A stretch of DNA of 64,000 bases. Origin: 34-65-8 sp046294735 (GTDB lineage Bacteria > Pseudomonadota > Alphaproteobacteria > Sphingomonadales > Sphingomonadaceae). Of this stretch, positions 56,221-64,000 are shown piece by piece; position 1 is the stretch's first letter, and each line of letters opens with the position of its first letter. The position numbers were made by a program, and so were the translations under genes. Below the pieces are notes generated by a model. The model saw only the letters and a program-made list of their open reading frames with translations. It ran no database searches and was not told the DNA's origin. The DNA lies in NCBI GenBank assembly GCA_046294735.1, contig JBKBKB010000005.1, forward strand, positions 62,001-126,000. The letters run 5' to 3'.

Positions 56221-58284
56221 ATGGCCACACCGCTCATCCTGCCTCTGGTGCTGCCGGTCGTAGCTGTGGCTGGTGATGTTCCGCCCCGCCCCGTGACGGC
56301 TGCGGAGCGGTTCGAACACGCCTTTGCCGGGTACGTCCGCCCTTGGACCACAGTGGCTGAGGGCGCTATCGAGGCGCCGGTATCCACCTTTGCTGAAGCA
56401 TTCCGTCCGTTTGGCCGCAGCGCGCTGGGTCAGTCGGCCAGCACGCTTGCCCTGGTGACGGGGCAGGGCGGCCAGCCGGAACTACCCCCGACCGGGACGG
56501 AGTCCGCCGCTGGGGAGCCAGCCCCGGTGGTGGTCGAGCCGCCCGAGCCCCCGCCAGTCGACAACGAATTGATCGATGGCCGCCGCCGCCCCGGCTATGT
56601 CGAGCAACTGCCCGACCGCGTTACCCAGACCAACCAAGGAGCGGTGCGCGCGCCCCCTCCCGAAGCCTTCCCGACCGACCAGATCCCGGTGCCAGACCGC
56701 TGGCGCCTGATCGAGAGCCTAGGCCTGGTAAAGGAACGGTGGTGGGATCCGTACAACCAGAACACCTACAAGGGTGACCGGCCGATCAACCCGGACAAGG
56801 TTCCCTGGTTGCCGATCAAGGGCAAGGACTGGTTCTTCATCGTCAACGCGATCAGCGATACCGTGTTCGAGCCGCGCACATTCCCGACCCCGGTGGGGGT
56901 GCAGACGACGGCCGATCCGGACCGGCTCGATGTATTCGGCAACACGGCCAGCATTGTCGCCGCCCAGACCTTCATCGTCGGCGCGGCGCTGCTCAAGGGC
57001 AACACCGCGTTCAAGCCACCAGATGTGGAATACCGCGTTACCCTGGCCTTCAACGTGAACCATGTCGACGTGCCCGAGCGGCGCGTGCTGTTCGTCGAGC
57101 CGACCAAGCCGACCCACCGCACCGACCATTTCCTGGGCGTACAGGAAGCGTTCTTCGACTATCACTTCCGCAATGTGTCGGACCGATACGACTTCGATTC
57201 GATGCGGATCGGAATCCAGCCCTTTCAGGCCGATTTCCGCGGTTTCCTGTTCAATGACAACCAGCTTGGCATCCGCTTCTTCGGAACGCGGGACAGCAAC
57301 CGTTTCCAGTACAACCTGGCTGCGTTCTGGCGACTGGAGAAGGACACCAACAGCGGTCTCAACAGCGTGGTGCAGACCCCGCGTAAGGACTTCCTGTTTG
57401 TCGCCAACGCTTATCGCCAGGATTTCCTGATCCGCGCGCTGACCAGCCAGTTCACCATTGCCTACAACATGAACCGGGAAAAGAACGACGTCGAGATTGA
57501 CGACAACGGCTTCCCGGTCCGGCCCGCCCTGCTGGGTGACCTGCGTGGACGTGAGTATGATGTGGTCTATCTGGGCTACAACGCCGATGGCCGGATTGGC
57601 CGGATCAACCTGACCGCCAGCCTCTATGGCGCGTTCGGGGAAGATCGGAACAATTTCTTGACCAGCCGCAAGGCCGATATCCGCGCATTCTTCGGCGCGG
57701 CCGAACTCAGCTATGACCATGACTGGAAGCGGTTCAGGCTTTCCGCTGCCTATGCCAGCGGCGATGGCGATCCTTACGACGACGTCGAAACCGGGTTCGA
57801 TGCGGTGTTCGAGAACCCGGTCTTCGCCGGGGCCGACACCAGCTACTGGATCCGCCAGACCATCCCGTTTGCGGGCGGTGGCCGGGCGATCAGCGTCAAC
57901 GGCCGCAACGGCATCCTCAATTCGCTGCGTTCGTCGAAGGAGCAGGGCCAGTCGAACTTCCTTAACCCCGGTCTGATCCTGGTTGGTGCCGGGGCCGATT
58001 TCGACCTGACGCCGGAATTGCGCCTGTCCGCCAATGCCAACCACCTGTGGTTCGAGAACACCGCCACGCTGCAGGCGCTACGCAACGAGGGCACCATCCC
58101 CAAGGACATCGGCTGGGACCTTTCTGCCGCCGCCATCTGGCGGCCCAAGGCGACCCAGAACATCGTTTTCCGCCTCAGCGGTGCCGCCCTGGTTTCAGGC
58201 AAGGGCTTCCGCGACCTGTTTGATAACCTCGGCCAGGACAAGACGTACTACTCCGTCCTCGCCAACGTGACATTGGCTTACTGA
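56221..58284 (+). CDS. Predicted outer-membrane beta-barrel protein
   Basis: 687 residues; I cannot name the family. A short hydrophobic leader is followed by a Pro/Glu-rich periplasmic region (about 75-190). From DWFFIVNAISDTVFEPR to the end it alternates hydrophobic and polar residues with many aromatics and Asp/Asn turns, and ends in YYSVLANVTLAY, the terminal aromatic typical of BAM substrates. Segments such as DFRGFLFNDNQLGIRFFG and RLSANANHLWFENT look like strands. By position it could be the porin sheath of a porin-cytochrome conduit. Confidence 0.75.
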   Translation: MATPLILPLVLPVVAVAGDVPPRPVTAAERFEHAFAGYVRPWTTVAEGAIEAPVSTFAEAFRPFGRSALGQSASTLALVTGQGGQPELPPTGTESAAGEPAPVVVEPPEPPPVDNELIDGRRRPGYVEQLPDRVTQTNQGAVRAPPPEAFPTDQIPVPDRWRLIESLGLVKERWWDPYNQNTYKGDRPINPDKVPWLPIKGKDWFFIVNAISDTVFEPRTFPTPVGVQTTADPDRLDVFGNTASIVAAQTFIVGAALLKGNTAFKPPDVEYRVTLAFNVNHVDVPERRVLFVEPTKPTHRTDHFLGVQEAFFDYHFRNVSDRYDFDSMRIGIQPFQADFRGFLFNDNQLGIRFFGTRDSNRFQYNLAAFWRLEKDTNSGLNSVVQTPRKDFLFVANAYRQDFLIRALTSQFTIAYNMNREKNDVEIDDNGFPVRPALLGDLRGREYDVVYLGYNADGRIGRINLTASLYGAFGEDRNNFLTSRKADIRAFFGAAELSYDHDWKRFRLSAAYASGDGDPYDDVETGFDAVFENPVFAGADTSYWIRQTIPFAGGGRAISVNGRNGILNSLRSSKEQGQSNFLNPGLILVGAGADFDLTPELRLSANANHLWFENTATLQALRNEGTIPKDIGWDLSAAAIWRPKATQNIVFRLSGAALVSGKGFRDLFDNLGQDKTYYSVLANVTLAY

Positions 58285-61200
58285 TGCGCATGATCCGCCT
58301 GTTCGCCTTCTGGATGGCTCTGATCCTCGCGGGCGGAGCGATGATGCTCGGCGATGCGGGGCGGGCGGCGGAAAAGGAAAAGGCGGTCGAACGCGATTAC
58401 ACCCGCGTCCGCGCCGGCGATGCCCCCGCGCAGCAGTCCGTTGCGGAGATGATGGCCAAGTCCGACGGGTGCTATTCGTGCCACGTCAAGACCGATGCGC
58501 CCACCATGCACGCGACGCCGGCCGTGCGGCTGGGCTGCGTCGATTGCCATGGGGGCGATGCCGCTGTCCGCGGCAACAGCGAACTGCCGCACGATCATCC
58601 CGACTATGTCGCCGCGCGCGACCAGGCCCATGTCCTGCCCAAATATCCCGACAGCTGGCATTTTCCCTCGTCCGCCAATCCCAAGCGGACCTATACCCTG
58701 CTCAACAAGGAAGCGCCGGAGTTCGTGCGCTTCGTCAATCCGAGCGATTACCGCGTCGCGCGCGAATCCTGCGGTGCGTGCCATATGCCTGTGATCGAGG
58801 CGGCGGAGCGCTCAATCATGGCGACCGGCGCTATGCTGTGGGGCGGGGCGGCCTACAACAACGGAATTGCGCCGTTCAAGAACTACATCTTCGGTGAGGC
58901 CTATACCCGTGATGGCAAGGCGGCCAAGCTGGTCAGCCCCGGCAGCCCCGCCGGCACGGTGACTGAGGCGCAGAAGGCGCGCGGCGCACTGGCCGAGCTC
59001 TATCCGCTCCCCGCGTGGCAGGTGATCCCGCCGGGCGACGTGTTCCGCGTGTTCGAGCGCGGCGGGCGCAACATCAACACTCAGTTCCCGGAGATCGGGC
59101 TGCCCAATCCGACCGGCCTGATCCAGCGGCTGGAGGAACCGGGCCGCCCTGACCTCAAACAATCCAACCGCGGCATGGCCACTGGTCTTCGGGTGGCGAT
59201 CCCGGTGCTCAACATCCACAAGACCCGCCTCAACGATCCGTTCATGTGGTTCATGGGCACAAATGACCAGCCGGGCGACTATCGCCATTCCGGCTGCGCT
59301 GCCTGCCACGTGGTCTATGCCAACGACCGCGAGCCGCGCCATTCTCTGGTCTATGCCAAGTATGGGCGTGACGGGCAGACGGTGACGGTCGACCCGACCA
59401 TTGCGAACAAGCTCGAACCGAAGCACGATGCCGGGCAGGGCGGCGGCCACGGCGCGGTCAAGCAGCCGGGCGATGCCCATGGCGAGGACAGCCACGGGGC
59501 GAACGACGGCCATGGCGGCGAAGGGCCGATGAAGGAGAAGGGCCACCCGCTGCGCCACATCTTCACCCGCTCCATCCCCACGGCCCAGTGCATGAACTGC
59601 CACATGCACCAGCCCAACATCTTCCTGAATTCCTACCTTGGCTACACGATGTGGGATTACGAGAGCGATGCCCCGTTCATGTGGCCGGGGCCAAACAACC
59701 TTACGCCCAAGCCGCCGGGCATGTCGGACGAGGAATACCAGCGGCTCTACAAGCAGCACCGCTATCCCAGCGCCGCGGAACAGTTTGCCGTGCTCGACCG
59801 CAACCCCGAAGGCGCGGCCGCCCGCGGGCTGTGGGGCGATCTCGATTTCCTGCGCAACGTCTATGACCTCAATCCGATGCTCAAGGAAACCCAGTTCGCC
59901 GACTATCACGGTCATGGGTGGAACTTCCGCGCAATCCTGAAGCGCGACCGGGAAGGCAATCTGCTCGATGCCTATGGCAAGATCGTCGATCCGGAGGATC
60001 CGGAGAAGTGGCGCAAGAAGGGGGAAGGCAAGTTCGTCGAACCCGGCACCAATCCGGGCAAGACGGTGCACATGATGGACATCCATGCCGAAGTCGGAAT
60101 GCAATGCGCCGACTGTCACTTCGCGCAGGATAGCCATGGCAACGGCCTGATCTATGGCGAGGTGGCCAACGCGATCGAGATCGGGTGCAAGGATTGCCAC
60201 GGCACTGCTGATGCCTATCCCTCGCTGCTGACCAGCGGCCCGGCCGCGCCGCCAAAGGGCAATAACCTGGCCCTGCTGCGCAATCCCGACGGCAAGCGCC
60301 GGTTCGAATGGACCTATGGTATCGGCGGGCGGCGAACGCTGATTCAACGCTCGATCGTTGATCCCAACCTCGAATGGCGGGTCAGTCTGACCAAGGATAG
60401 CGTCGATCCCGACTTGCCGCCCTGTGTGACCGAGGAAAGCTCGACCAAGCTGCCGTGCTTCAATGCCAAGTCCGCCCGGGCCAAACTGATGAGCCAGGAT
60501 GGAGCGGAAACCGGTGCGTTCGAATTCGGCACTGGCGTAAAGCCGGGCGCGCGGGCGCACAAGGACGAGGAGATGGCTTGCTTCACCTGCCACCTTTCGT
60601 GGACCACTTCATGCGGCGGCTGCCACCTGCCGATCGAAGCCAACTGGAAGACCAAGTTGCACCATTTCGAAGGCGGCGAGACGCGCAATTTCGCAACCTA
60701 CAACCCGCAGGTGGCGCGCGACGAAATGTTCCAGCTTGGCCGCCACCAGACCACCAAAGGCAACCAGATCGCCCCGGTCCGTTCGACGTCGGCGCTGGTG
60801 CTGTCCTCGACCAACATCAACCGCGAGCGGATTTATATCCAGCAGCCCCCGGTCTCAGCGATCGGGTTCAGTTCGCAGGCGTTCGCGCCGCACTTCCCGC
60901 ACACCGTGCGCCTGACCGAGACCAAGACCTGTTCCGATTGCCATCTCTCGGCCAAGGATGACAACAACGCGATCATGGCCCAGGTCATGCTGCTCGGCAC
61001 CAACTTCGTCAATTTCCTCGGATACAACGCCTGGGCCGGGCAAGAAGGCGGGTTCGAGGCGATCCGCGTGACCGAGTGGGACGAACCGCAGGCGGTGATG
61101 GGATCGTATCTGCACAAGTATGCCTATCCCGATTACTGGAAGTCGTTCGTGGAAGAACACGGGCGTGAGCTTGGCAGCTTCGTGCGCGGAAAGACGTTCG

Positions 61201-62456
61201 ACGAGAACATGGAAGGCGAAACCAGGCCGTTCGAGGAATTCCTCAACTTCCATGAAGGCACGCGGGACCGGGTCGGCTGCCTCCAGTTGCGCGGCGAATA
61301 CATGTTCGTGGCCGAAGGGCGCGGCGGTTTCAGAGTTTATGATGTGGCTTCGATCGCGAACAAAGGCGTATCGGAACGGATCATTACCGGGCCTTTCAGC
61401 AAGCTGGGTCACAACGCCCATGTGCCGAGCGCCAACGCAACCTGCATGGCCCTGCCAACCAACCAGCCGATCAACCCGCTGCGCAACACGCCTGACATGC
61501 GCGAGGCCAACCAGGAGCAGCCGTTTCTGCCAATCTACAACTATGCCGCTGTCACTGACGCGCAAGAGGGGCTGATCCTGGTCAACGTCAACACCTTCAA
61601 CGACGGCGAATTCCGTAACAACAAGATCAGCCGGGCAGCAACGTGGAACCCGGACGGGGTGCTGAACGGGGCGCGCCACATCCAGCTGGCGGGCGAGATT
61701 GCCTATATCACCGCCAACCGCGGCCTGGTGGTGGTCGATCTCAGTGATCCGCTTAAACCCCAGCTGGCCGCTGTGCGCGAGCTGCGCGATGCGCGCGCAT
61801 CGGCAATTCAATTCCGTTACCTGTGGGTATCGGACGCCGACGGGGTGAAGCTGTTCGACGTGACCCAGCTGCGCAATCCGGTGCCGCTGCCGCAGGCGAC
61901 CGTGCCGCTGGCCGATGCCCGCCGCATCTACATCGCGCGCACCTATGCCTATGTCGCGGCCAAGGGCGACGGGCTGGTGATCCTTGACGTGACCCGGCCC
62001 GAAAGCCCGAAGATCTATCAGAAGGTTACGCTGGACGGGACGCTTAACGATGCCGAGGACGTGGTGGTAGCCAGCACCAATGCCACCCTGTTTGCTTACG
62101 TCGCGGACGGACGAAACGGGCTCAAGGTTCTGCAACTGACCAGCCCCGATACCCAGCGCAACTTCTACGGCTTCAGCCCCGCGCCCAAGCCGGAACTGAT
62201 CGCCTGGTCCAAGACCAAGGGGCCAGCCATATCGCTCAGCAAGGGCCTTGACCGTGACCGCGGGGTGGACGAAACCGGCGGGCAGATGGCGGTGTTCGGC
62301 CGATTGGGCTCACGCCCGTTCACCCGCGCCGAGATGGAGCGACTGTTCCTGACCAGCGGCGGCGTGCCCTGGAAAGTGACCGACGATCCTGATATGAGTG
62401 CGTGGATCGGTGGCGGCTCCTGGCGCAGCGGCGATGCGACCGGTATGGGGCAGTAG
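58284..62456 (+). CDS. Giant decaheme cytochrome c with C-terminal LVIVD beta-propeller
   Basis: 1390 residues with a signal peptide (about 1-29). Ten CxxCH sites begin at Cys63, 85, 163, 338, 436, 608, 635, 766, 777 and 883. A His/Gly-rich insert lies at 379-425. From about 1000 to 1290 at least five repeats of the type AYVAxxxxGLxVxDVxxPxxP (near 1005, 1135, 1176, 1217, 1270) form an LVIVD-like propeller without haem motifs. Starts by a one-base overlap with the barrel gene. Likely periplasmic or surface-exposed electron carrier or oxidoreductase; the substrate is unknown. Confidence 0.9.
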   Translation: MRMIRLFAFWMALILAGGAMMLGDAGRAAEKEKAVERDYTRVRAGDAPAQQSVAEMMAKSDGCYSCHVKTDAPTMHATPAVRLGCVDCHGGDAAVRGNSELPHDHPDYVAARDQAHVLPKYPDSWHFPSSANPKRTYTLLNKEAPEFVRFVNPSDYRVARESCGACHMPVIEAAERSIMATGAMLWGGAAYNNGIAPFKNYIFGEAYTRDGKAAKLVSPGSPAGTVTEAQKARGALAELYPLPAWQVIPPGDVFRVFERGGRNINTQFPEIGLPNPTGLIQRLEEPGRPDLKQSNRGMATGLRVAIPVLNIHKTRLNDPFMWFMGTNDQPGDYRHSGCAACHVVYANDREPRHSLVYAKYGRDGQTVTVDPTIANKLEPKHDAGQGGGHGAVKQPGDAHGEDSHGANDGHGGEGPMKEKGHPLRHIFTRSIPTAQCMNCHMHQPNIFLNSYLGYTMWDYESDAPFMWPGPNNLTPKPPGMSDEEYQRLYKQHRYPSAAEQFAVLDRNPEGAAARGLWGDLDFLRNVYDLNPMLKETQFADYHGHGWNFRAILKRDREGNLLDAYGKIVDPEDPEKWRKKGEGKFVEPGTNPGKTVHMMDIHAEVGMQCADCHFAQDSHGNGLIYGEVANAIEIGCKDCHGTADAYPSLLTSGPAAPPKGNNLALLRNPDGKRRFEWTYGIGGRRTLIQRSIVDPNLEWRVSLTKDSVDPDLPPCVTEESSTKLPCFNAKSARAKLMSQDGAETGAFEFGTGVKPGARAHKDEEMACFTCHLSWTTSCGGCHLPIEANWKTKLHHFEGGETRNFATYNPQVARDEMFQLGRHQTTKGNQIAPVRSTSALVLSSTNINRERIYIQQPPVSAIGFSSQAFAPHFPHTVRLTETKTCSDCHLSAKDDNNAIMAQVMLLGTNFVNFLGYNAWAGQEGGFEAIRVTEWDEPQAVMGSYLHKYAYPDYWKSFVEEHGRELGSFVRGKTFDENMEGETRPFEEFLNFHEGTRDRVGCLQLRGEYMFVAEGRGGFRVYDVASIANKGVSERIITGPFSKLGHNAHVPSANATCMALPTNQPINPLRNTPDMREANQEQPFLPIYNYAAVTDAQEGLILVNVNTFNDGEFRNNKISRAATWNPDGVLNGARHIQLAGEIAYITANRGLVVVDLSDPLKPQLAAVRELRDARASAIQFRYLWVSDADGVKLFDVTQLRNPVPLPQATVPLADARRIYIARTYAYVAAKGDGLVILDVTRPESPKIYQKVTLDGTLNDAEDVVVASTNATLFAYVADGRNGLKVLQLTSPDTQRNFYGFSPAPKPELIAWSKTKGPAISLSKGLDRDRGVDETGGQMAVFGRLGSRPFTRAEMERLFLTSGGVPWKVTDDPDMSAWIGGGSWRSGDATGMGQ

Positions 62457-62542
62457 CCGATCCGCAGCCATGTCGGCACAGTGGAGGATGCGGCTTCGTT
62501 CATGGTGGGAATGAGCAGGCCGAGAAGGTCTGCCTGGCCGAG

Positions 62543-63391
62543 CTACGCCCGCTCGGCAAACATCTCGCGCATCATCGGCTGCAGGTGGACGCCGTAATAG
62601 GCGAGCACGTCCCAGTCGTTGGTCCGCTCGAAATGGGTGACGAGGCTCTGCCCGTCCCAGCGGTGGAGGGCATAGCCGGCCGGTTCGGTGGTGATCAGCG
62701 CGCGGTTGTCCGGCTTCTTCAGGTCAACTTCGCGCAGGTCGAGCGAGACCAGCGGTGCCACCGATGGCGTGACCGACACCGGCACCCCGTGGAAACGGGC
62801 CGCGATCGGGCGGTGCAGGTGTCCGCAGTGGATCGCGAGCACCTGAGCATGGCCGGCAATCGCCGCGCCGAGGTTGGCAATCCACTCCTCCCCCGGTGCC
62901 GGGTCCATCCAATCGATCCCCGAGACGACCGGTGGATGGTGCATGAACAGCACGGTTGGCGTATCGGGGTGCGCGTCAAGCTGCGCCCGCAGCCAGTCGC
63001 GCCGACGGGTGCAGAATGCGCCGCCGTGGCGGCCGGGCTCGAAGCTGTCGAGCATCAGGATCCGCAGACCCTCCTGCTCGATCGCATAGTGAATGAACCC
63101 ATCCTCGACCGGCGTGTCGGGAAAGGCGGTCAGCAGGCCTTCGCGGCTGTCATGGTTGCCGGGGATGGCATGGACCGGAAACGTGCAGGTCTTGAGCAGG
63201 TCGGCGATCTTCTCGAAACTTTCCACGTCGCCGTGGTCGGTCAGGTCGCCGGTCAATAGCAGCATATCGATCGTGTTCGGGGCCGAAAGCAGCCGGTCCA
63301 GCGTCTTGCGGAACCGGATCCGGTTCAGCTCTTCCGGGCGTGCATCAGGGTCGAAGCCGATATGGACATCGGTCATCTGTGCAATCAGCAT
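62543..63391 (-). CDS. CpdA-like metallophosphoesterase / cyclic nucleotide phosphodiesterase
   Basis: 282 residues, no signal peptide. The binuclear-metal motifs are complete: TDVH (Asp8, His10), GDLTDHG (Asp49), GNHD (78-81), HHPP and HCGHLH. The order and size match class III cAMP phosphodiesterases (CpdA), though other substrates are possible. It converges on the decaheme gene (86 bp gap) and lies 22 bp downstream of the cytochrome gene on its own strand, so it may share that transcript. Confidence 0.88.
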   Translation of the reverse strand: MLIAQMTDVHIGFDPDARPEELNRIRFRKTLDRLLSAPNTIDMLLLTGDLTDHGDVESFEKIADLLKTCTFPVHAIPGNHDSREGLLTAFPDTPVEDGFIHYAIEQEGLRILMLDSFEPGRHGGAFCTRRRDWLRAQLDAHPDTPTVLFMHHPPVVSGIDWMDPAPGEEWIANLGAAIAGHAQVLAIHCGHLHRPIAARFHGVPVSVTPSVAPLVSLDLREVDLKKPDNRALITTEPAGYALHRWDGQSLVTHFERTNDWDVLAYYGVHLQPMMREMFAERA

Positions 63392-63413
63392 CGGCCAGCC
63401 CCTCCCGCTTGCC

Positions 63414-64000
63414 TTAACCGGGCTTCCGGCCGAGCAAAGCCACCTGATCCTTTTTCCGGGTCGGGTGATTGGCCGGCAGGTTACCCTTCTTAGGGTGATA
63501 GGAATGGCACATTGCGCAGCTCGAGGGAACCTCGGCCTTGCGGGCGTTCTCGCCCAGGTGGCATTCGCGGCAAACTGCCACTTCCGGCAGGAGCAGGTCG
63601 TTCGAGGTTTTGGACGTATCCGCCTCGTGACAGGTGGAGCATTTCTCCTTGTCGTGCTCCTTGTGATCGAACCAGCCGTTGAGCAGATAGGACTGGCGCA
63701 GGTAAACCGGCATCACGTCCAGCCGCCCGTTGGTCGTTGTCGGATAGTGACATTCGCCGCATACGCCATCGCGGGACAGGGCCTGGTTGATCCCGACCAG
63801 TGTGCGCTGCGGGCGGCCGAATTCCTGGAAATAGACCCCGCCAACGCCAAATTCGCCAGGGCGGCGGCGGTTGCTGACGATCGGGCGGCGCGGTGCGCGG
63901 TCCATTGCCGCTAGATCGGCCCTGAGCTGGGCAACATCGCCGTGGCGCAGTGTCCGAAAGGTCGGCCCGACCTTGTCATAAACCAGGCTGTGGCAGGCCT
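63414..64000 (-). CDS. Multihaem cytochrome c, c3/c7-like (5' end outside window)
   Basis: About 194 residues are visible and the frame stays open to the window edge, where ACHSLVYDKVGPTFRTLRHGDV is read upstream of the ATG at 63905. That ATG is therefore internal. Haem sites: an edge site ending in ACH, then CGECH, CSTCH, CRECH and CAMCH, with His pairs between (HKEHDKEKC). The compact spacing is like periplasmic c7/c3-type triheme modules. It runs opposite to the decaheme operon. Confidence 0.9.
   Translation of the reverse strand, partial: ACHSLVYDKVGPTFRTLRHGDVAQLRADLAAMDRAPRRPIVSNRRRPGEFGVGGVYFQEFGRPQRTLVGINQALSRDGVCGECHYPTTTNGRLDVMPVYLRQSYLLNGWFDHKEHDKEKCSTCHEADTSKTSNDLLLPEVAVCRECHLGENARKAEVPSSCAMCHSYHPKKGNLPANHPTRKKDQVALLGRKPG

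Overview
The window reads as GC-rich, gene-dense chromosome of an alphaproteobacterium, most likely a member of the Sphingomonadales (Erythrobacteraceae/Novosphingobium-like). This placement is inferred from gene families and gene order (secB next to a Tim44-like gene, mltA and smr; a methionine synthase split into two genes; the DUF4129-DUF4350-MoxR-DUF58-SpoIIM-RDD block). No 16S rRNA gene is present to confirm it. No insertion sequence, prophage, integrase or CRISPR array was seen.

1-26 kb is mostly housekeeping: the 3' end of coaBC with dut; a secB-murJ-trpS operon divergent from timA-mltA-smr; aroC divergent from ruvAB; a very serine-rich secreted protein with a PEP-CTERM-like tail; acnA with a rhodanese lipoprotein; two L,D-transpeptidases of different families; a coupled run mntP - histone-deacetylase-like - thioredoxin-like lipoprotein behind ispG; a GNAT acetyltransferase and an isoaspartyl peptidase.

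25-36 kb holds a long leftward run pheA - DUF4129 - DUF4350 - MoxR - DUF58 - SpoIIM-like - RDD - class A beta-lactamase, almost all with overlapping start and stop codons. A membrane-anchored cytochrome c, rlmE-ppx, tRNA-Gln(CUG), a universal stress protein and secE-nusG follow.

38-50 kb is one-carbon metabolism. A SahR-type regulator (ArsR domain fused to a methyltransferase-like domain) sits under a near-perfect palindrome that covers its own promoter, followed by metF and a two-gene methionine synthase. A tandem glycine riboswitch then leads gcvT-gcvH-gcvPA-gcvPB.

50-64 kb is the unusual part. A CHASE2-type adenylate/guanylate cyclase and a secreted partner precede a tightly coupled operon: a pentaheme cytochrome c, a lipoprotein with two GlcG/HbpS-like domains, a predicted outer-membrane beta-barrel, and a 1390-residue protein joining ten CxxCH haem sites to a C-terminal LVIVD-type beta-propeller. 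Facing it are a CpdA-like phosphodiesterase gene and a further multihaem cytochrome that runs off the window. About 20 haem sites plus a barrel suggest an uncharacterised electron-transfer conduit across the outer membrane; this is inference from composition and order, not shown.
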